Origin: Winogradskya humida
GTDB lineage: Bacteria; Actinomycetota; Actinomycetes; Mycobacteriales; Micromonosporaceae
Reading direction: 5' to 3'
Length of the DNA: 64,000 nt
NCBI RefSeq assembly: GCF_016862215.1
Contig: NZ_BOMN01000111.1
Span: 62,001-126,000, forward strand
Shown here in pieces: positions 50,924 through 59,671 of this stretch (the stretch's first letter is position 1; each line of letters starts with the position of its first letter). Position numbers and translations under genes: made by a program. The notes beneath the pieces are model-generated. The model was not told where the DNA came from, ran no database searches, and saw only the letters and a list, made by a program, of their open reading frames with translations.

Positions 50924-51816
50924 CGGCCGGATCCGGTGACGGGCCGGGTCACCGGGCCGGGGCTGAGTATTGCGAGCAGGTAGTCGCGGTATCTGCGGGC
51001 ACGGGGTTCCGCGGCCAGCCTGACGAGCTGGTCGTCGTCGATGAGACCGGCCTGCCAGGCCGCCTCCTCGACACAGCCGACCCGGATGCCGCAGCGGCGC
51101 TGAACGGCTGCGACGTAGCGGGCCGCCCGTTCGAGATCGTCGAACGTGCCGGCGTCGATCCAGGCCGTTCCGGCGGGTAGCGGGGACACCGTGAGGGTTC
51201 CCCGGTCGAGATAGCGCCGGTGCAGGGAGGTTATCTCGACCTCGCCGCGCGTTGCCGGCCGCAGGTCCCGGGCGATGGCCACGGCGTTCGCGTCGAAGTG
51301 GTACAGCCCCGTCACCGCATGAGGTGAGCGTGGCCGGTCGGGCTTCTCCTGCACGGAGAGCACCCGGCCGGTACGGTCGCTCTCCACCACGCCGTACCGC
51401 CGGGGATCACTGACCCGTGCCGAGACCAGCCGGGCGCCGGCGCCCGGACCTGGGAAGTCCGCGGGCAATGGGCCGTGGAAGACGTTGTCGCCCAGCGCCA
51501 TCAGCACGGGCCGGTCGGCGATGAACCGCTCGCCCAGGACGAGTGTCCGGGCTATGCCGTCGGGGTGTGCCTGCACCGCGTACGTCAAGGACACGCCCCA
51601 CTGCCGGCCATCTCCCAGCAGTCGCCGGTAGGCGGCGATATGGGGCGGGGCTGTGACGATCAGGATGTCGCGGACGCCGAGGCTCAGCAGGGTGGACAGC
51701 GGGTAGTAGATCATCGGCTTGTCGTGGACCGGCAGCAGATGCTTCGACACGGTGCGGGTCAGTGGGAAAAGCCGGGTGCCGGTGCCCCCGGCGAGCAACA
51801 GGGCACGTGCGGTCAT
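50911..51816 (-). CDS. Glucose-1-phosphate nucleotidyltransferase (RmlA-like)
   Basis: This 301-residue protein has the sugar-nucleotidyltransferase signature LLLAGGTGTRLFPLT, then SKHLLPVHDKPMIYYPLS, ALGDNVFHG, EKPDRPRSPHAVTGLY, RGEVEITSLHRRYL and TAWIDAGTFDDL. Its length and motifs match the short dTDP-glucose synthase (RmlA) type that opens deoxysugar pathways. Its ATG overlaps the stop of the beta-propeller gene (ATGA). With a glycosyltransferase at the right end, it suggests a glycosylated product, though no dehydratase (RmlB) is in the window. Confidence 0.9.
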   Translation of the reverse strand: MTARALLLAGGTGTRLFPLTRTVSKHLLPVHDKPMIYYPLSTLLSLGVRDILIVTAPPHIAAYRRLLGDGRQWGVSLTYAVQAHPDGIARTLVLGERFIADRPVLMALGDNVFHGPLPADFPGPGAGARLVSARVSDPRRYGVVESDRTGRVLSVQEKPDRPRSPHAVTGLYHFDANAVAIARDLRPATRGEVEITSLHRRYLDRGTLTVSPLPAGTAWIDAGTFDDLERAARYVAAVQRRCGIRVGCVEEAAWQAGLIDDDQLVRLAAEPRARRYRDYLLAILSPGPVTRPVTGSGRQRL

Positions 51817-52451
51817 GAGCCTTGGACCAACCCGGGCAGGGCCACGGCGCAGAGCCGTAGATCGCGGTGGTCGCAGTACCACACCCACTCGCCGTCCCAG
51901 GTCAGGCCGGCCGGGTTGCCGACGACGGAGTACGTCACGAGCTCGCGTCCGCTGTCGATGTCGACAACGGTGAGGGTGGCGCCCGCGTGATCGGCGTACA
52001 GCAGGAACCGGTCGGTCACGGTGAGCCCTGCCACGGGCCGGCTCACCGGGATCGTGTGCAGCAGGGCGCCTTCCCGATTGCGCAGCTCCACCTGGAGCAG
52101 GTCCTCGTAGCCCAGCCAGAGGCCGTCCCCGGTTGCTTCCAGGCCGCACAGCTTGCGGCCCGGGCGGGGGTTGGCGATGTCGTACTCGAGGTGCCCGGTG
52201 GCCGGGTCGACGACGCGCAGCACGCGTTCGGCGGTGGCCACCTGAAGGAGCTTGCCGCCGAGGGTGGTGAGATCGGTCCGGACCCCGGCGCAGGGGACGG
52301 TGCGCACCGCCGTTCCGGAGACCGGATCGATCGCGCAGATGCGTTGCGAGGATGCCTCGGAGTACCACAGGTATTCGCCGGACCACGTCAGACCGCAGAG
52401 CTGCAGTCCGCGTACCCGGATGTCGCGGGTGGTGTTGACCAGCATCGGCAT
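51813..52451 (-). CDS. Small beta-propeller protein A
   Basis: This 212-residue protein has repeated four-strand blades with the phrases CGLTWSGEYLWYSE and GLTWDGEWVWYCDHRDLRL. It lacks a signal peptide. It is clearly related to the protein at 58740-59402 (CGLTWDGE, YDGEHVWYCD), so two copies flank the SBP genes. The fold recalls glutaminyl-cyclase or SMP-30-like propellers, but no catalytic residues are identifiable. Its stop overlaps the RmlA-like start by four bases. The role is unknown, possibly a tailoring lyase or binding protein. Confidence 0.6.
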   Translation of the reverse strand: MPMLVNTTRDIRVRGLQLCGLTWSGEYLWYSEASSQRICAIDPVSGTAVRTVPCAGVRTDLTTLGGKLLQVATAERVLRVVDPATGHLEYDIANPRPGRKLCGLEATGDGLWLGYEDLLQVELRNREGALLHTIPVSRPVAGLTVTDRFLLYADHAGATLTVVDIDSGRELVTYSVVGNPAGLTWDGEWVWYCDHRDLRLCAVALPGLVQGS

Positions 52452-52488
52452 CGTAACCCCCGGAGTCCGTGCCTGCGACGGGCCCAGT

Positions 52489-52530
52489 CGTCCGCGTCCC
52501 TCCCCGGCTGACCGGGAAGGGACGCGGACG
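52489..52530. terminator. 19-base hairpin terminator
   Basis: Arms 52489-52507 and 52512-52530 pair with one wobble mismatch around a CTGA loop. It lies 11 bases after the stop of the 52541-53758 gene (minus strand) and should end that transcript before the propeller gene. Confidence 0.8.
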
Positions 52531-52540
52531 GAGCGCGATC

Positions 52541-53758
52541 TCAGATGTTGACCGCGGCAGTCTCGCCGACGATCGCCTCGCGCATCACCAGGGTGACACC
52601 GGTCAGCCGGCCGCGTGCCTGGCCGTCCGTGGTGACCAGTGCCGTGTCCGTGCCGTCGAGCGACAGCTCGGTGCCCGTGGCGTCCATGTCACGCAGCTTG
52701 CCGTTGATGTGGACCGCGTTCGTCGCGTACAGCGTCTCGCGCGGCGTCACAAGTTCGAACTCGGCGTCGATGTGCAGGTCGCTGGGGAAGCTGACGCGGC
52801 TGAGGCTGTCCTCGGAGCCGGTGCCCAGCGTTCCGCCGGAGACCCGCGGCCAGCTGGCGCGCAGCATGACCCGGCCACCGAGTTCGGGGCTGTGTCCGAC
52901 AACCGCGACCCGGGCGAGCTGGGCGAGCACGCCCGGTCCCTCGGTGTGCTTGTCGGGGCCGAACAGCAGGACCTCGGCGCCACCGGCCTTGAGGTGATCA
53001 CCGGCGAGGTCGACGTGCACGGTCTTGCCGTTGAACTCCAGCGAGATCCGGCCCTCCAAGCTGGTCTGCATGATCATTGAGGGATCGACCAGCATGGACA
53101 TGCAGGGCCCGGCGCTCGGTGCGAAGAACAGGTTCGGCGTGATACCGACCGGCTCGTTGTTGTCGTTCGACGGGTACCACGCCTCGGGGAGGGTGGTGCC
53201 GCGAACGACGTTGACCGCCTGCGCGACCTCGAACGGGCCGTCACCGCGTGGCTTTCCGTTGTACGGCCCGGTCAGTGGCTTCTTGAACGGCGGCACGCTG
53301 TCGACGACACCGTAGATGTCGATGACGTTGCGGTGCGCCAGCCGCAGCGTGCTCGACTCCAGGATGCCGAACCGGCGGATGTAGAACTCGGCGGGGAAGT
53401 TCTTGCCCGGCACGATCTGGCGCACGTGACCGCTGTTGGGCAGGAACGGGTTGGACAGGACCTGGATCCGGTCGTCAAGCTCGTAGCTGAAGCCCTTGAT
53501 GCCGACCTCGGGGGCGCTGATGAGCTCGGTCTCGAACTCGGCGTAGCCCTTCTCGTCGACCTTGTGCTCGAAGCCCGGCATGGGCCACTTGTTCAGCTGG
53601 ACGAACCCGGACAGGTTGATCGTCTCACGACGCCCTGAGTAGTAGTCGTCACCGAACACCACCGTCGCCGCCGCCAGGATGTGCGGACGGATGGGCTTCG
53701 GTTCGAGATTCAGCGACTCGTACGTCTCGCGCACACCGCTCAACGCGAACACCTCCAT
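52541..53758 (-). CDS. Uncharacterised actinobacterial protein (DUF6073-like?)
   Basis: This 405-residue beta-rich protein has no signal peptide or membrane segment. It has a first part around PHILAAATVVFGDDYYSG and INLSGFVQLNKWPMPGFEH, and a second part around LTLVMREAIVGETAAVNI. I recall similar uncharacterised proteins next to biosynthetic genes in Streptomyces, but I cannot assign a function. I choose ATG 53758 (MEVFALSGV); a longer reading uses a TTG and would span a good promoter (TATAGT at 53801-53806, TTGACC at 53822-53827, minus strand). It is divergent from the PLP-enzyme operon. Confidence 0.6.
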   Translation of the reverse strand: MEVFALSGVRETYESLNLEPKPIRPHILAAATVVFGDDYYSGRRETINLSGFVQLNKWPMPGFEHKVDEKGYAEFETELISAPEVGIKGFSYELDDRIQVLSNPFLPNSGHVRQIVPGKNFPAEFYIRRFGILESSTLRLAHRNVIDIYGVVDSVPPFKKPLTGPYNGKPRGDGPFEVAQAVNVVRGTTLPEAWYPSNDNNEPVGITPNLFFAPSAGPCMSMLVDPSMIMQTSLEGRISLEFNGKTVHVDLAGDHLKAGGAEVLLFGPDKHTEGPGVLAQLARVAVVGHSPELGGRVMLRASWPRVSGGTLGTGSEDSLSRVSFPSDLHIDAEFELVTPRETLYATNAVHINGKLRDMDATGTELSLDGTDTALVTTDGQARGRLTGVTLVMREAIVGETAAVNI

Positions 53759-53800
53759 GAGCTTGGCAATCTGTGGCCCGACTGGGGCCCGTGGCCAAAA

Positions 53801-53827
53801 ACTATATTTTTTTAAAGCTTGGGTCAA
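53801..53827 (-). promoter_or_regulatory. Proposed promoter of the 52541-53758 gene
   Basis: On the minus strand, TTGACC (53822-53827) and TATAGT (53801-53806) are 15 bases apart, in an unusually A/T-rich stretch with a run of seven T. Transcription would start about 36 bases before ATG 53758. Confidence 0.45.
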
Positions 53828-53875
53828 CGGCCATGACTTCCGATGGTGCGGTCGAAAGCCTTTATTCAGCGATTG

Positions 53876-53890
53876 GATAGCGTCGCTATC
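53876..53890. promoter_or_regulatory. Palindromic operator candidate
   Basis: GATAGCG-T-CGCTATC is a perfect 15-base palindrome in the 224-base divergent gap. It is flanked by CTTTATT (53860-53866) and AATAAAG (53891-53897), which are themselves complementary. A regulator bound here could control both divergent transcripts, but no regulator gene is adjacent. Confidence 0.55.
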
Positions 53891-53982
53891 AATAAAGTCA
53901 GGGCATCACTCGTGATCAATTTACTTGATTATCGTATGGTAATGTCGATCGAGTTCGCCGTCGCGGATCAGAAGGAGCAGCA

Positions 53983-55302
53983 GTGCTGCAGCGAGATGCA
54001 ACCGTGGCAGAAAATCCCGGAACCGAGCCGTCCCCTTCGGTGCTGCGCACCGCGTCATGGGATCGGATCAGAGACCTCTTCCCGCTCGACAGCGGCACGG
54101 CACACCTCAACTCCGGCACCGTCGGCGTGATGCCGCACGACGTGCTGGACACCTACACCCGGGTGACCCGGGAGTGGACCGGGAGCCTGGCCAACATCTA
54201 CCCACCGAGCCTTTACCCGGAGTACCGAGCCGCGATCGCGTCCGACTTCGGTGTCGCCCAGGACGAGATGGTCATCTGCCACAACGCCACCGAGGGCATG
54301 GCCCGCGTGGTCGCCGGCCTCGACTTCCGGCCCGGCGACGAAGTGCTGACCACCACCCATGAATGCTTCTCCGTGCTGTCCAACCTCAACCTCGCCCACA
54401 ACCGGTACGGCGTCGAGGTGCACAAGCTGACCCTGCCGACCGGCTACGACGTGACCACCGAGGAGATCCTGCACCTGTTCGAGTCGGCGATCACGCCGCG
54501 GACCAGGGCGATGTTCTTCGCCGGGGTCACCCTGTTCGGCGGCGTCCGGATGCCGGTCCGCGAACTCTGCACGATGGCGCAACGCCGGGGCATCATCACG
54601 GTGGTGGACGGCGCCCTGCTGCCCGGCATGATCGACACCGACCTGCGCCGGCTCGGCGTCGACTTCCTGGTCGGCTCCGGGTCCAAATGGCAGTGCGGCC
54701 CGCTCGGCACCGGCCTGCTCTACGTCCGTAACCGGGTCACCCCCGCCAATCCGCTGCCGTTGCCGACGTTCTGGCCGGTCATCTCCACGTGGTACCCCCT
54801 GGAGGGGGCACCACCACCGCGTTCGCACCCGGACACGAGTGCCACCAACAACATCGGCGACTACCTGCAGAGCGCCGGAAGTGCCAGCGTGGCCCGCGCA
54901 GCCGCTCTCGCCCGGGCGTGCGAGGTCTGGAACCTGATCGGCCGCTCCCGCATCGAGGAACGGATCCTGAGCCTCGGCCGGTATGCCAAGCGTCGCATCG
55001 CCGAGGAGCTCGGGCCCGGGGCGCTGTATTCACCCACCGCGGACGAGCGGCTCAACTCCCCGCTCACGACGTTCAACCCGTTCCGTGATCCCGCCGACGC
55101 ATACGACGGCATGAAGTTCGAGACGCTGATCGCCCGGCTCGAGCACGAGGACCGGGTCTGGATCCGCTGGGTCGAGTTCGACGTGCCGGGATCGGCGCGG
55201 ATGCGATACGCGGCCCGCTTCTGCACCCACCTGTTCAACTCGGAGGACGACGTCGACCGAGCGCTGCTGGCCGTGGTGCGGCTGGCAACGGAGCTGTCCT
55301 GA
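53983..55302 (+). CDS. Class V PLP enzyme (isopenicillin-N-epimerase-like)
   Basis: This 439-residue protein is fold-type I, class V aminotransferase-like. It has the LNSGTVGVMP start, ICHNATEGMARV, an Asp in ITVVDGALLPGM and the PLP lysine in GSGSKWQCGPLGTG. Close relatives include isopenicillin-N epimerase and cysteine desulfurase-like lyases; here it may be an epimerase, lyase or tailoring transaminase. The GTG start follows AAGGAG by seven bases. It leads a plus-strand operon with two SBP-like genes, a propeller, and a small Cys protein. Confidence 0.85.
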   Translation: MLQRDATVAENPGTEPSPSVLRTASWDRIRDLFPLDSGTAHLNSGTVGVMPHDVLDTYTRVTREWTGSLANIYPPSLYPEYRAAIASDFGVAQDEMVICHNATEGMARVVAGLDFRPGDEVLTTTHECFSVLSNLNLAHNRYGVEVHKLTLPTGYDVTTEEILHLFESAITPRTRAMFFAGVTLFGGVRMPVRELCTMAQRRGIITVVDGALLPGMIDTDLRRLGVDFLVGSGSKWQCGPLGTGLLYVRNRVTPANPLPLPTFWPVISTWYPLEGAPPPRSHPDTSATNNIGDYLQSAGSASVARAAALARACEVWNLIGRSRIEERILSLGRYAKRRIAEELGPGALYSPTADERLNSPLTTFNPFRDPADAYDGMKFETLIARLEHEDRVWIRWVEFDVPGSARMRYAARFCTHLFNSEDDVDRALLAVVRLATELS

Positions 55303-55324
55303 CCCTGTCATCACGGAGGCATCG

Positions 55325-57031
55325 ATGAGCGACACCTCACCTCGGTACGGCGGCGTCCTGCGTCTCTACGGGCCCGGGAGCATGGACCACCTCGACCCCG
55401 TGTGCGCGTACTACGCCCTCGGCGGGCAGATCATCCGGCTCTTCGCCAGGCAGCTGTTCACCTACCGCTCCGTGGAGGACCTGCGTGATCCCTCGGCGAT
55501 CACGCCGGTGCCCGACATCGCCGCCGAGGTACCCACCCGGGCCAACGGCGGCCTGAGCGCCGACCGCACCGTCTACACCATCGTGCTGCGCCCAGGCGTT
55601 CTCTGGGACACTGCCGAGCCCCGGCAGGTCACTGCCCAGGACTTCGTCCGCGGGTTCAAACGGCTCGGCAACCCGGTCTCCAGCAGCGGTGCCATCGGGT
55701 ACTACACCAGCACCATCCAGGGCATGACGCAGTACTGCGAAAGCTACGCACGCTACGCGGCACAGGGCGACGCCGGCGCCGCGCGTCTCGCGGAGTTCCA
55801 GAACACCCACGACATCGCGGGTGTCCGCGCGCTCGACGACGCGACGATCCAGTTCCACCTGATCAGACCGGCCAACGACTTCCTCAACATCCTGGCGCTG
55901 ACCTTCGCGTCTGCGGCACCCGAGGAGTACGACAGCTTCGTCCCCGACAGCGACGAGTTCCGCGCCGCGGTGCGGTCCAACGGTCCGTATCGCATCACCG
56001 AATACACCCATGGCCGGCGGATCCGGATGGATCGCAACCCGGTGTGGTCCCAGGAGGCCGACCCGGTGCGCCACCAGTATCTCGACGGGGTCGAGGTCAC
56101 GATGGAACACGCGACACCGGAGCAGGTCGGACGGACGATCGCCGGCGGCGGGGCGGACCTGTCCTGGGCGTCGCCGATCACCGAGCCCTACGACGTCAAC
56201 CCCACCGATCCGGGCAACGACCTGGGGTACGCGCTCAACCCGTACCTCGTCTTCAACATGCGCAGCCCGAACCAGAACGCCGCGATGAGCAAACCGAAGG
56301 TCCGCCGGGCCATCGCGTACGCCATCGACAAGATGGCCATCGCCGAGATCTACGACAAGCTCGAGGCCGGTACCGTCATGTGCCCGGCACACAGCGCGAT
56401 CCCGCCGTGCAACGACGGCCACCACGATTTCGACCTTTATCCCACCCCCGCCGATCGCGGTGACCCGGAGCGCGCCCGCCGGTTGCTGGCCGAAGCCGGA
56501 TACCCCGACGGGCTGGAACTCATCGCGGCGCACCGCGACGTCGACGCCAACCCCGAAGTGGCCCGCTCCTACGCCGCCGACCTGGCTCGCTGCGGGATCA
56601 CCGTCCGGTTCCGCTCCTTCGGCCACGCCGGCTACTACCCGTTCCTGCAGGATCCGGCAAACGCGCGGGCAGGTCTGTGGGACATCACCGCCGCGTCGTG
56701 GACACCCGACTGGTACGGCAACAACGGCCGCGCGTACATCCAGCCCATGTTCCAGACCAACGACTCCCGGGGCACCAGCAACTACGGCGGATACAGCAAC
56801 CCCCGTGTGGACCGGCTCATCGAGGAGGCGCTCTCGGCCGCGGACCCGGCCCGCGCCAGCGACCTGTGGCACGAGGTCGACCTACAGGTGATGCACGACG
56901 CCGCGATCGTACCGATCCTCGCGCACGCGCCGACGATCCCGCACGTCCGGGGGCCGCGGGTACGTCACGCCATCGCCATGCCGACCGTGGACCGGTGGTT
57001 CGACCTTGCCAACCTCTGGCTGGAGGACTGA
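55325..57031 (+). CDS. Signal-less family 5 solute-binding-like protein 1
   Basis: This 568-residue protein has the complete SBP_bac_5 fold (oligopeptide-binding type). It starts directly at YGGVLRLYGPGSMDHLDP, with APEEYDS, SNGPYRITEY and MSKPKVRRAIAYAIDKMAIAE typical of the family. It lacks the expected lipoprotein signal, and no permease or ATPase of a peptide importer lies nearby. It may have been recruited as a cytoplasmic binding protein or enzyme. The start is ATG 55325, 22 bases after the PLP gene. A second copy follows immediately. Confidence 0.8.
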   Translation: MSDTSPRYGGVLRLYGPGSMDHLDPVCAYYALGGQIIRLFARQLFTYRSVEDLRDPSAITPVPDIAAEVPTRANGGLSADRTVYTIVLRPGVLWDTAEPRQVTAQDFVRGFKRLGNPVSSSGAIGYYTSTIQGMTQYCESYARYAAQGDAGAARLAEFQNTHDIAGVRALDDATIQFHLIRPANDFLNILALTFASAAPEEYDSFVPDSDEFRAAVRSNGPYRITEYTHGRRIRMDRNPVWSQEADPVRHQYLDGVEVTMEHATPEQVGRTIAGGGADLSWASPITEPYDVNPTDPGNDLGYALNPYLVFNMRSPNQNAAMSKPKVRRAIAYAIDKMAIAEIYDKLEAGTVMCPAHSAIPPCNDGHHDFDLYPTPADRGDPERARRLLAEAGYPDGLELIAAHRDVDANPEVARSYAADLARCGITVRFRSFGHAGYYPFLQDPANARAGLWDITAASWTPDWYGNNGRAYIQPMFQTNDSRGTSNYGGYSNPRVDRLIEEALSAADPARASDLWHEVDLQVMHDAAIVPILAHAPTIPHVRGPRVRHAIAMPTVDRWFDLANLWLED

Positions 57032-57033
57032 CG

Positions 57034-58743
57034 ATGGCCGTGGAAAATCCCCGCTACGGCGGCACGCTGACCATGGTGGGCGCCGGCGACGTTGACTTCC
57101 TCGACCCGGCGCTGGCCTACCACACCGTGACGCGCGGCATCATCCGCGCATATACCCGCCAGCTCGTCACGTACCGATCGAGTCTCGACCGGGCGGCCGT
57201 TGCCATGATCGTGCCGGACCTGGCGACCGCGGCGGACGGCCCGGACGCGGACGGCCGGCGGTACCGTTTCACCCTCAAGGACGACGTCTGCTGGGACGCG
57301 CCCACGCGCATCCGGCCGATCACCGCCCACGATGTCGTACGGGGAATCAAACGGCTGGCCCATCCCCTCGCGCCGAGCCCGGGTCTGCCCTACTTCCTCA
57401 GCAGCATCGAGGGCCTGAGCGAGTTTCGTGACCGGGTGGCTGCCGTCGGGGACGACCCCGCCACCATCGCCGATGCCCTGGAGACCACAGGGGTCGCCGG
57501 TCTGCGCGCCGAGGACGAGCGGACCGTGACGTTCACGACCATCCGGCCGATTCCCGATTTCCTCAACATCCTCGCGTTGCCGTTCGCGACCCCCGCACCC
57601 GTCGAATACCTGCGCGGTGTCCCGGGCACTGCGGCACAGGAACAGCGGGTCATCTCCTGCGGGCCTTACCGGGTCGCCGGTTACCACCCGGGCGAGACGA
57701 TCGCGCTCACCCGCAGCGCGGCCTGGACGCCGGGCAGCGACGACATCCGTGCCGCGTACGTCGACGAGATCGTGGTCCGCCAGGGACTCGACGAGGACAA
57801 GTGCTTCGCGTTGGTCATGTCGGGCGAGGCCGACATGCTCTGGGACATCCAGCCGCCGACCGACCGGCTCCAGGGGCTCTTCGCCACCGGCGACCCGCGT
57901 CTCGAGGTCTTCCCGGCCGGACTGTTCAGCCCCTATCTGGTCATCAACATGTGGTCCGCCAACGCCGGCGGGGCACTGGCCCGGCCGAAGGTTCGCCAGG
58001 CCTTGCAGTTTGCCGTGGACAAGGCGGAGGTGTCACGGGTCTGGGGCGGTCCGCGCCTGAACGACATCGCCGACCAGCTCCTGCCCCCGTTGTGCACCGC
58101 CCACCGGCCGTTCGCGCCGTACGCCACCGGGGGTGGGCGTGGCGACCCGGAGCGCGCCCGCCTGCTGCTCGGTGAGGCGGGATATCCCGAGGGCCTCACT
58201 CTCAAGCTGGTGTTCCGCGACCGCGACATCCACCCGGAGACCGCCGAGGTCGTCCGCGAGGCGCTCGCCCGGGCCGGAATCACCGCGGAACTCGTCCCCG
58301 CCTCGATCGGTGAGCTGTTCGGTTCGTACCTCGCCTCGCCGCGGGCCGCCCGCGAAGGGCGCTGGGACATCGCGCTGACCGGCTGGGAGCCCGACTGGCA
58401 CGGCCACAACGGCCGGGTCTATCTGCAGGCGCTGTTCGACAGTTCGGCGGCGTCGGGTGACGAGGGCTGGGGCACCAACTTCGGCCACTACCGCAGTGCC
58501 CGTACCGACCAGCTGATCGCCGGCGCGCTGAGCAGCTCCGACCAGGACCTGGCCGACGAACTGTTCCGCAGCGCCGAGGCCGAGATCATGCAGGACGCCG
58601 CGGTCGTTCCGATCCTCTTCGCCCACCAGTACTGGCTGCACGCGTCACGGGTCCGCGGCTGGCTGCCGTACCCGGTGCTCAACGGGGACCTGACGAATCT
58701 GTGGCTGGACGGCACCGACGACCGGGAGGGATACCACCTATGA
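57034..58743 (+). CDS. Signal-less family 5 solute-binding-like protein 2
   Basis: This 569-residue protein is a paralogue of the preceding one (YGGTLTMVGAGDVDFLDP; RPKVRQALQFAVDKAEVSR; ALTGWEPDWHGHNGRVYLQAL). Again there is no signal peptide or lipobox and no transporter partner. ATG 57034 has GGAGG eight bases upstream, two bases after the first copy's stop. Its stop overlaps the propeller start by ATGA. Two adjacent divergent copies suggest a heterodimer or two related ligands. Confidence 0.8.
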   Translation: MAVENPRYGGTLTMVGAGDVDFLDPALAYHTVTRGIIRAYTRQLVTYRSSLDRAAVAMIVPDLATAADGPDADGRRYRFTLKDDVCWDAPTRIRPITAHDVVRGIKRLAHPLAPSPGLPYFLSSIEGLSEFRDRVAAVGDDPATIADALETTGVAGLRAEDERTVTFTTIRPIPDFLNILALPFATPAPVEYLRGVPGTAAQEQRVISCGPYRVAGYHPGETIALTRSAAWTPGSDDIRAAYVDEIVVRQGLDEDKCFALVMSGEADMLWDIQPPTDRLQGLFATGDPRLEVFPAGLFSPYLVINMWSANAGGALARPKVRQALQFAVDKAEVSRVWGGPRLNDIADQLLPPLCTAHRPFAPYATGGGRGDPERARLLLGEAGYPEGLTLKLVFRDRDIHPETAEVVREALARAGITAELVPASIGELFGSYLASPRAAREGRWDIALTGWEPDWHGHNGRVYLQALFDSSAASGDEGWGTNFGHYRSARTDQLIAGALSSSDQDLADELFRSAEAEIMQDAAVVPILFAHQYWLHASRVRGWLPYPVLNGDLTNLWLDGTDDREGYHL

Positions 58744-59402
58744 CCACGCCGACCACGCGAGTCGCCGCGGTGCAGCGCTCGCTACCCGCCCCCGGCACCT
58801 ACATGTGCGGGCTCACCTGGGACGGCGAGGTGTTCTGGCACTCCGATCAGGAGGCGCTGCTCATCTCCGCCCTTGACCCGGTGACCGGGGCCGTCCAGCG
58901 CTCGTTCACGAACTCCTGGGTGCGGGCCGACCTGACGACACACGACGGGGAGCTCTACCAGATCGGGGGCCGCCCGAAACGACTCGTCCGGATCGCCCCG
59001 CAGGCCGGCGAGGTCCTGGGACACGTCACCGTCGCGCCACCGAGCGGGCGGCTCTGCGGCGTAGAGGCGGCACCGGAGGGTGTCTGGATGGCCCTGCGGT
59101 CGCCCGACGTCGTCCAGCTGCGTGACTACGCCACGATGGAGGTGCAACGCGAGATCCCCATCGAGGCGCCCCCCTCGGGCCTGACCCGCACCCCTGGGCT
59201 GATCGTCTTCGGCGAGTACGAGGACGGCCTGCTGCACGCGATCGACCGGGATACCGGCAAGCCCTGCGGCCGGGTCCGGGTCGAGGGCCGCCCCACCGGT
59301 CTCACGTACGACGGCGAGCACGTCTGGTACTGCGACTTCCCGGCCCGGGCGCTCAAGGCCGTGCGGGTGCAAGACCTGGTGGAGGATCACGATGCTGCCT
59401 GA
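58740..59402 (+). CDS. Small beta-propeller protein B
   Basis: This 220-residue protein is a paralogue of propeller A (51813-52451): CGLTWDGEVFWHSDQEA, RLCGVEAAPEGVW and GLTYDGEHVWYCDFPARALKAV. It has no signal peptide. It is translationally coupled to SBP-like protein 2, and the next small gene begins inside its last codons. A shared ligand or reaction with the SBP-like proteins is likely, but the function is unknown. Confidence 0.6.
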   Translation: MTTPTTRVAAVQRSLPAPGTYMCGLTWDGEVFWHSDQEALLISALDPVTGAVQRSFTNSWVRADLTTHDGELYQIGGRPKRLVRIAPQAGEVLGHVTVAPPSGRLCGVEAAPEGVWMALRSPDVVQLRDYATMEVQREIPIEAPPSGLTRTPGLIVFGEYEDGLLHAIDRDTGKPCGRVRVEGRPTGLTYDGEHVWYCDFPARALKAVRVQDLVEDHDAA

Positions 59403-59613
59403 ACCCAGGCTGGTCAAGGCCGTCGAATACAACATGAAAGGCCAGTGCGGCCGGATGCACGCCGTTGCTTCCTACGACGGTGCGCTGTGGCCGGCCACCG
59501 TCTGCGGCCTGGCTGGTCAAGCGTATGTGCCGACGGGATCGTCCTACGTCCCCGGTCAGGGCGACCCGAACTGCGCCTCCTGCGAAGCCGCCCTGGCCGA
59601 GGCCGACGGGTGA
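59392..59613 (+). CDS. Small cysteine-containing protein
   Basis: This 73-residue protein has four cysteines: C in GQCGRMH, C in TVCGLAG, and the pair in NCASCEA. The spacing suggests a small zinc- or redox-type site, but I do not recognise the family. It begins inside the propeller B gene (11-base overlap, ATG 59392), so it is translationally coupled, and it ends the operon before a new promoter-like block. Confidence 0.6.
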   Translation: MLPEPRLVKAVEYNMKGQCGRMHAVASYDGALWPATVCGLAGQAYVPTGSSYVPGQGDPNCASCEAALAEADG

Positions 59614-59621
59614 ACCGGACG

Positions 59622-59654
59622 CTTCACTAAGATATGGTGCAAGCGCCCAGCGTG
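59622..59654. promoter_or_regulatory. Shared element 1: CTTCA-N2-AAGATATG-N11-CAGCGTG
   Basis: CTTCA (59622-59626), AAGATATG (59629-59636) and CAGCGTG (59648-59654) lie upstream of the methyltransferase 1 gene. The same three words recur at 63339-63370 with ten instead of eleven bases in the last gap. It is probably a common regulatory or promoter element of this region. Confidence 0.45.
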
Positions 59655-59671
59655 CCGAAAGGAGTTGCGTC

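Noticed and set aside
55325..58743. Oligopeptide ABC importer operon
   Set aside because: The two binding-type proteins lack export signals, and no permease or ATPase genes accompany them.
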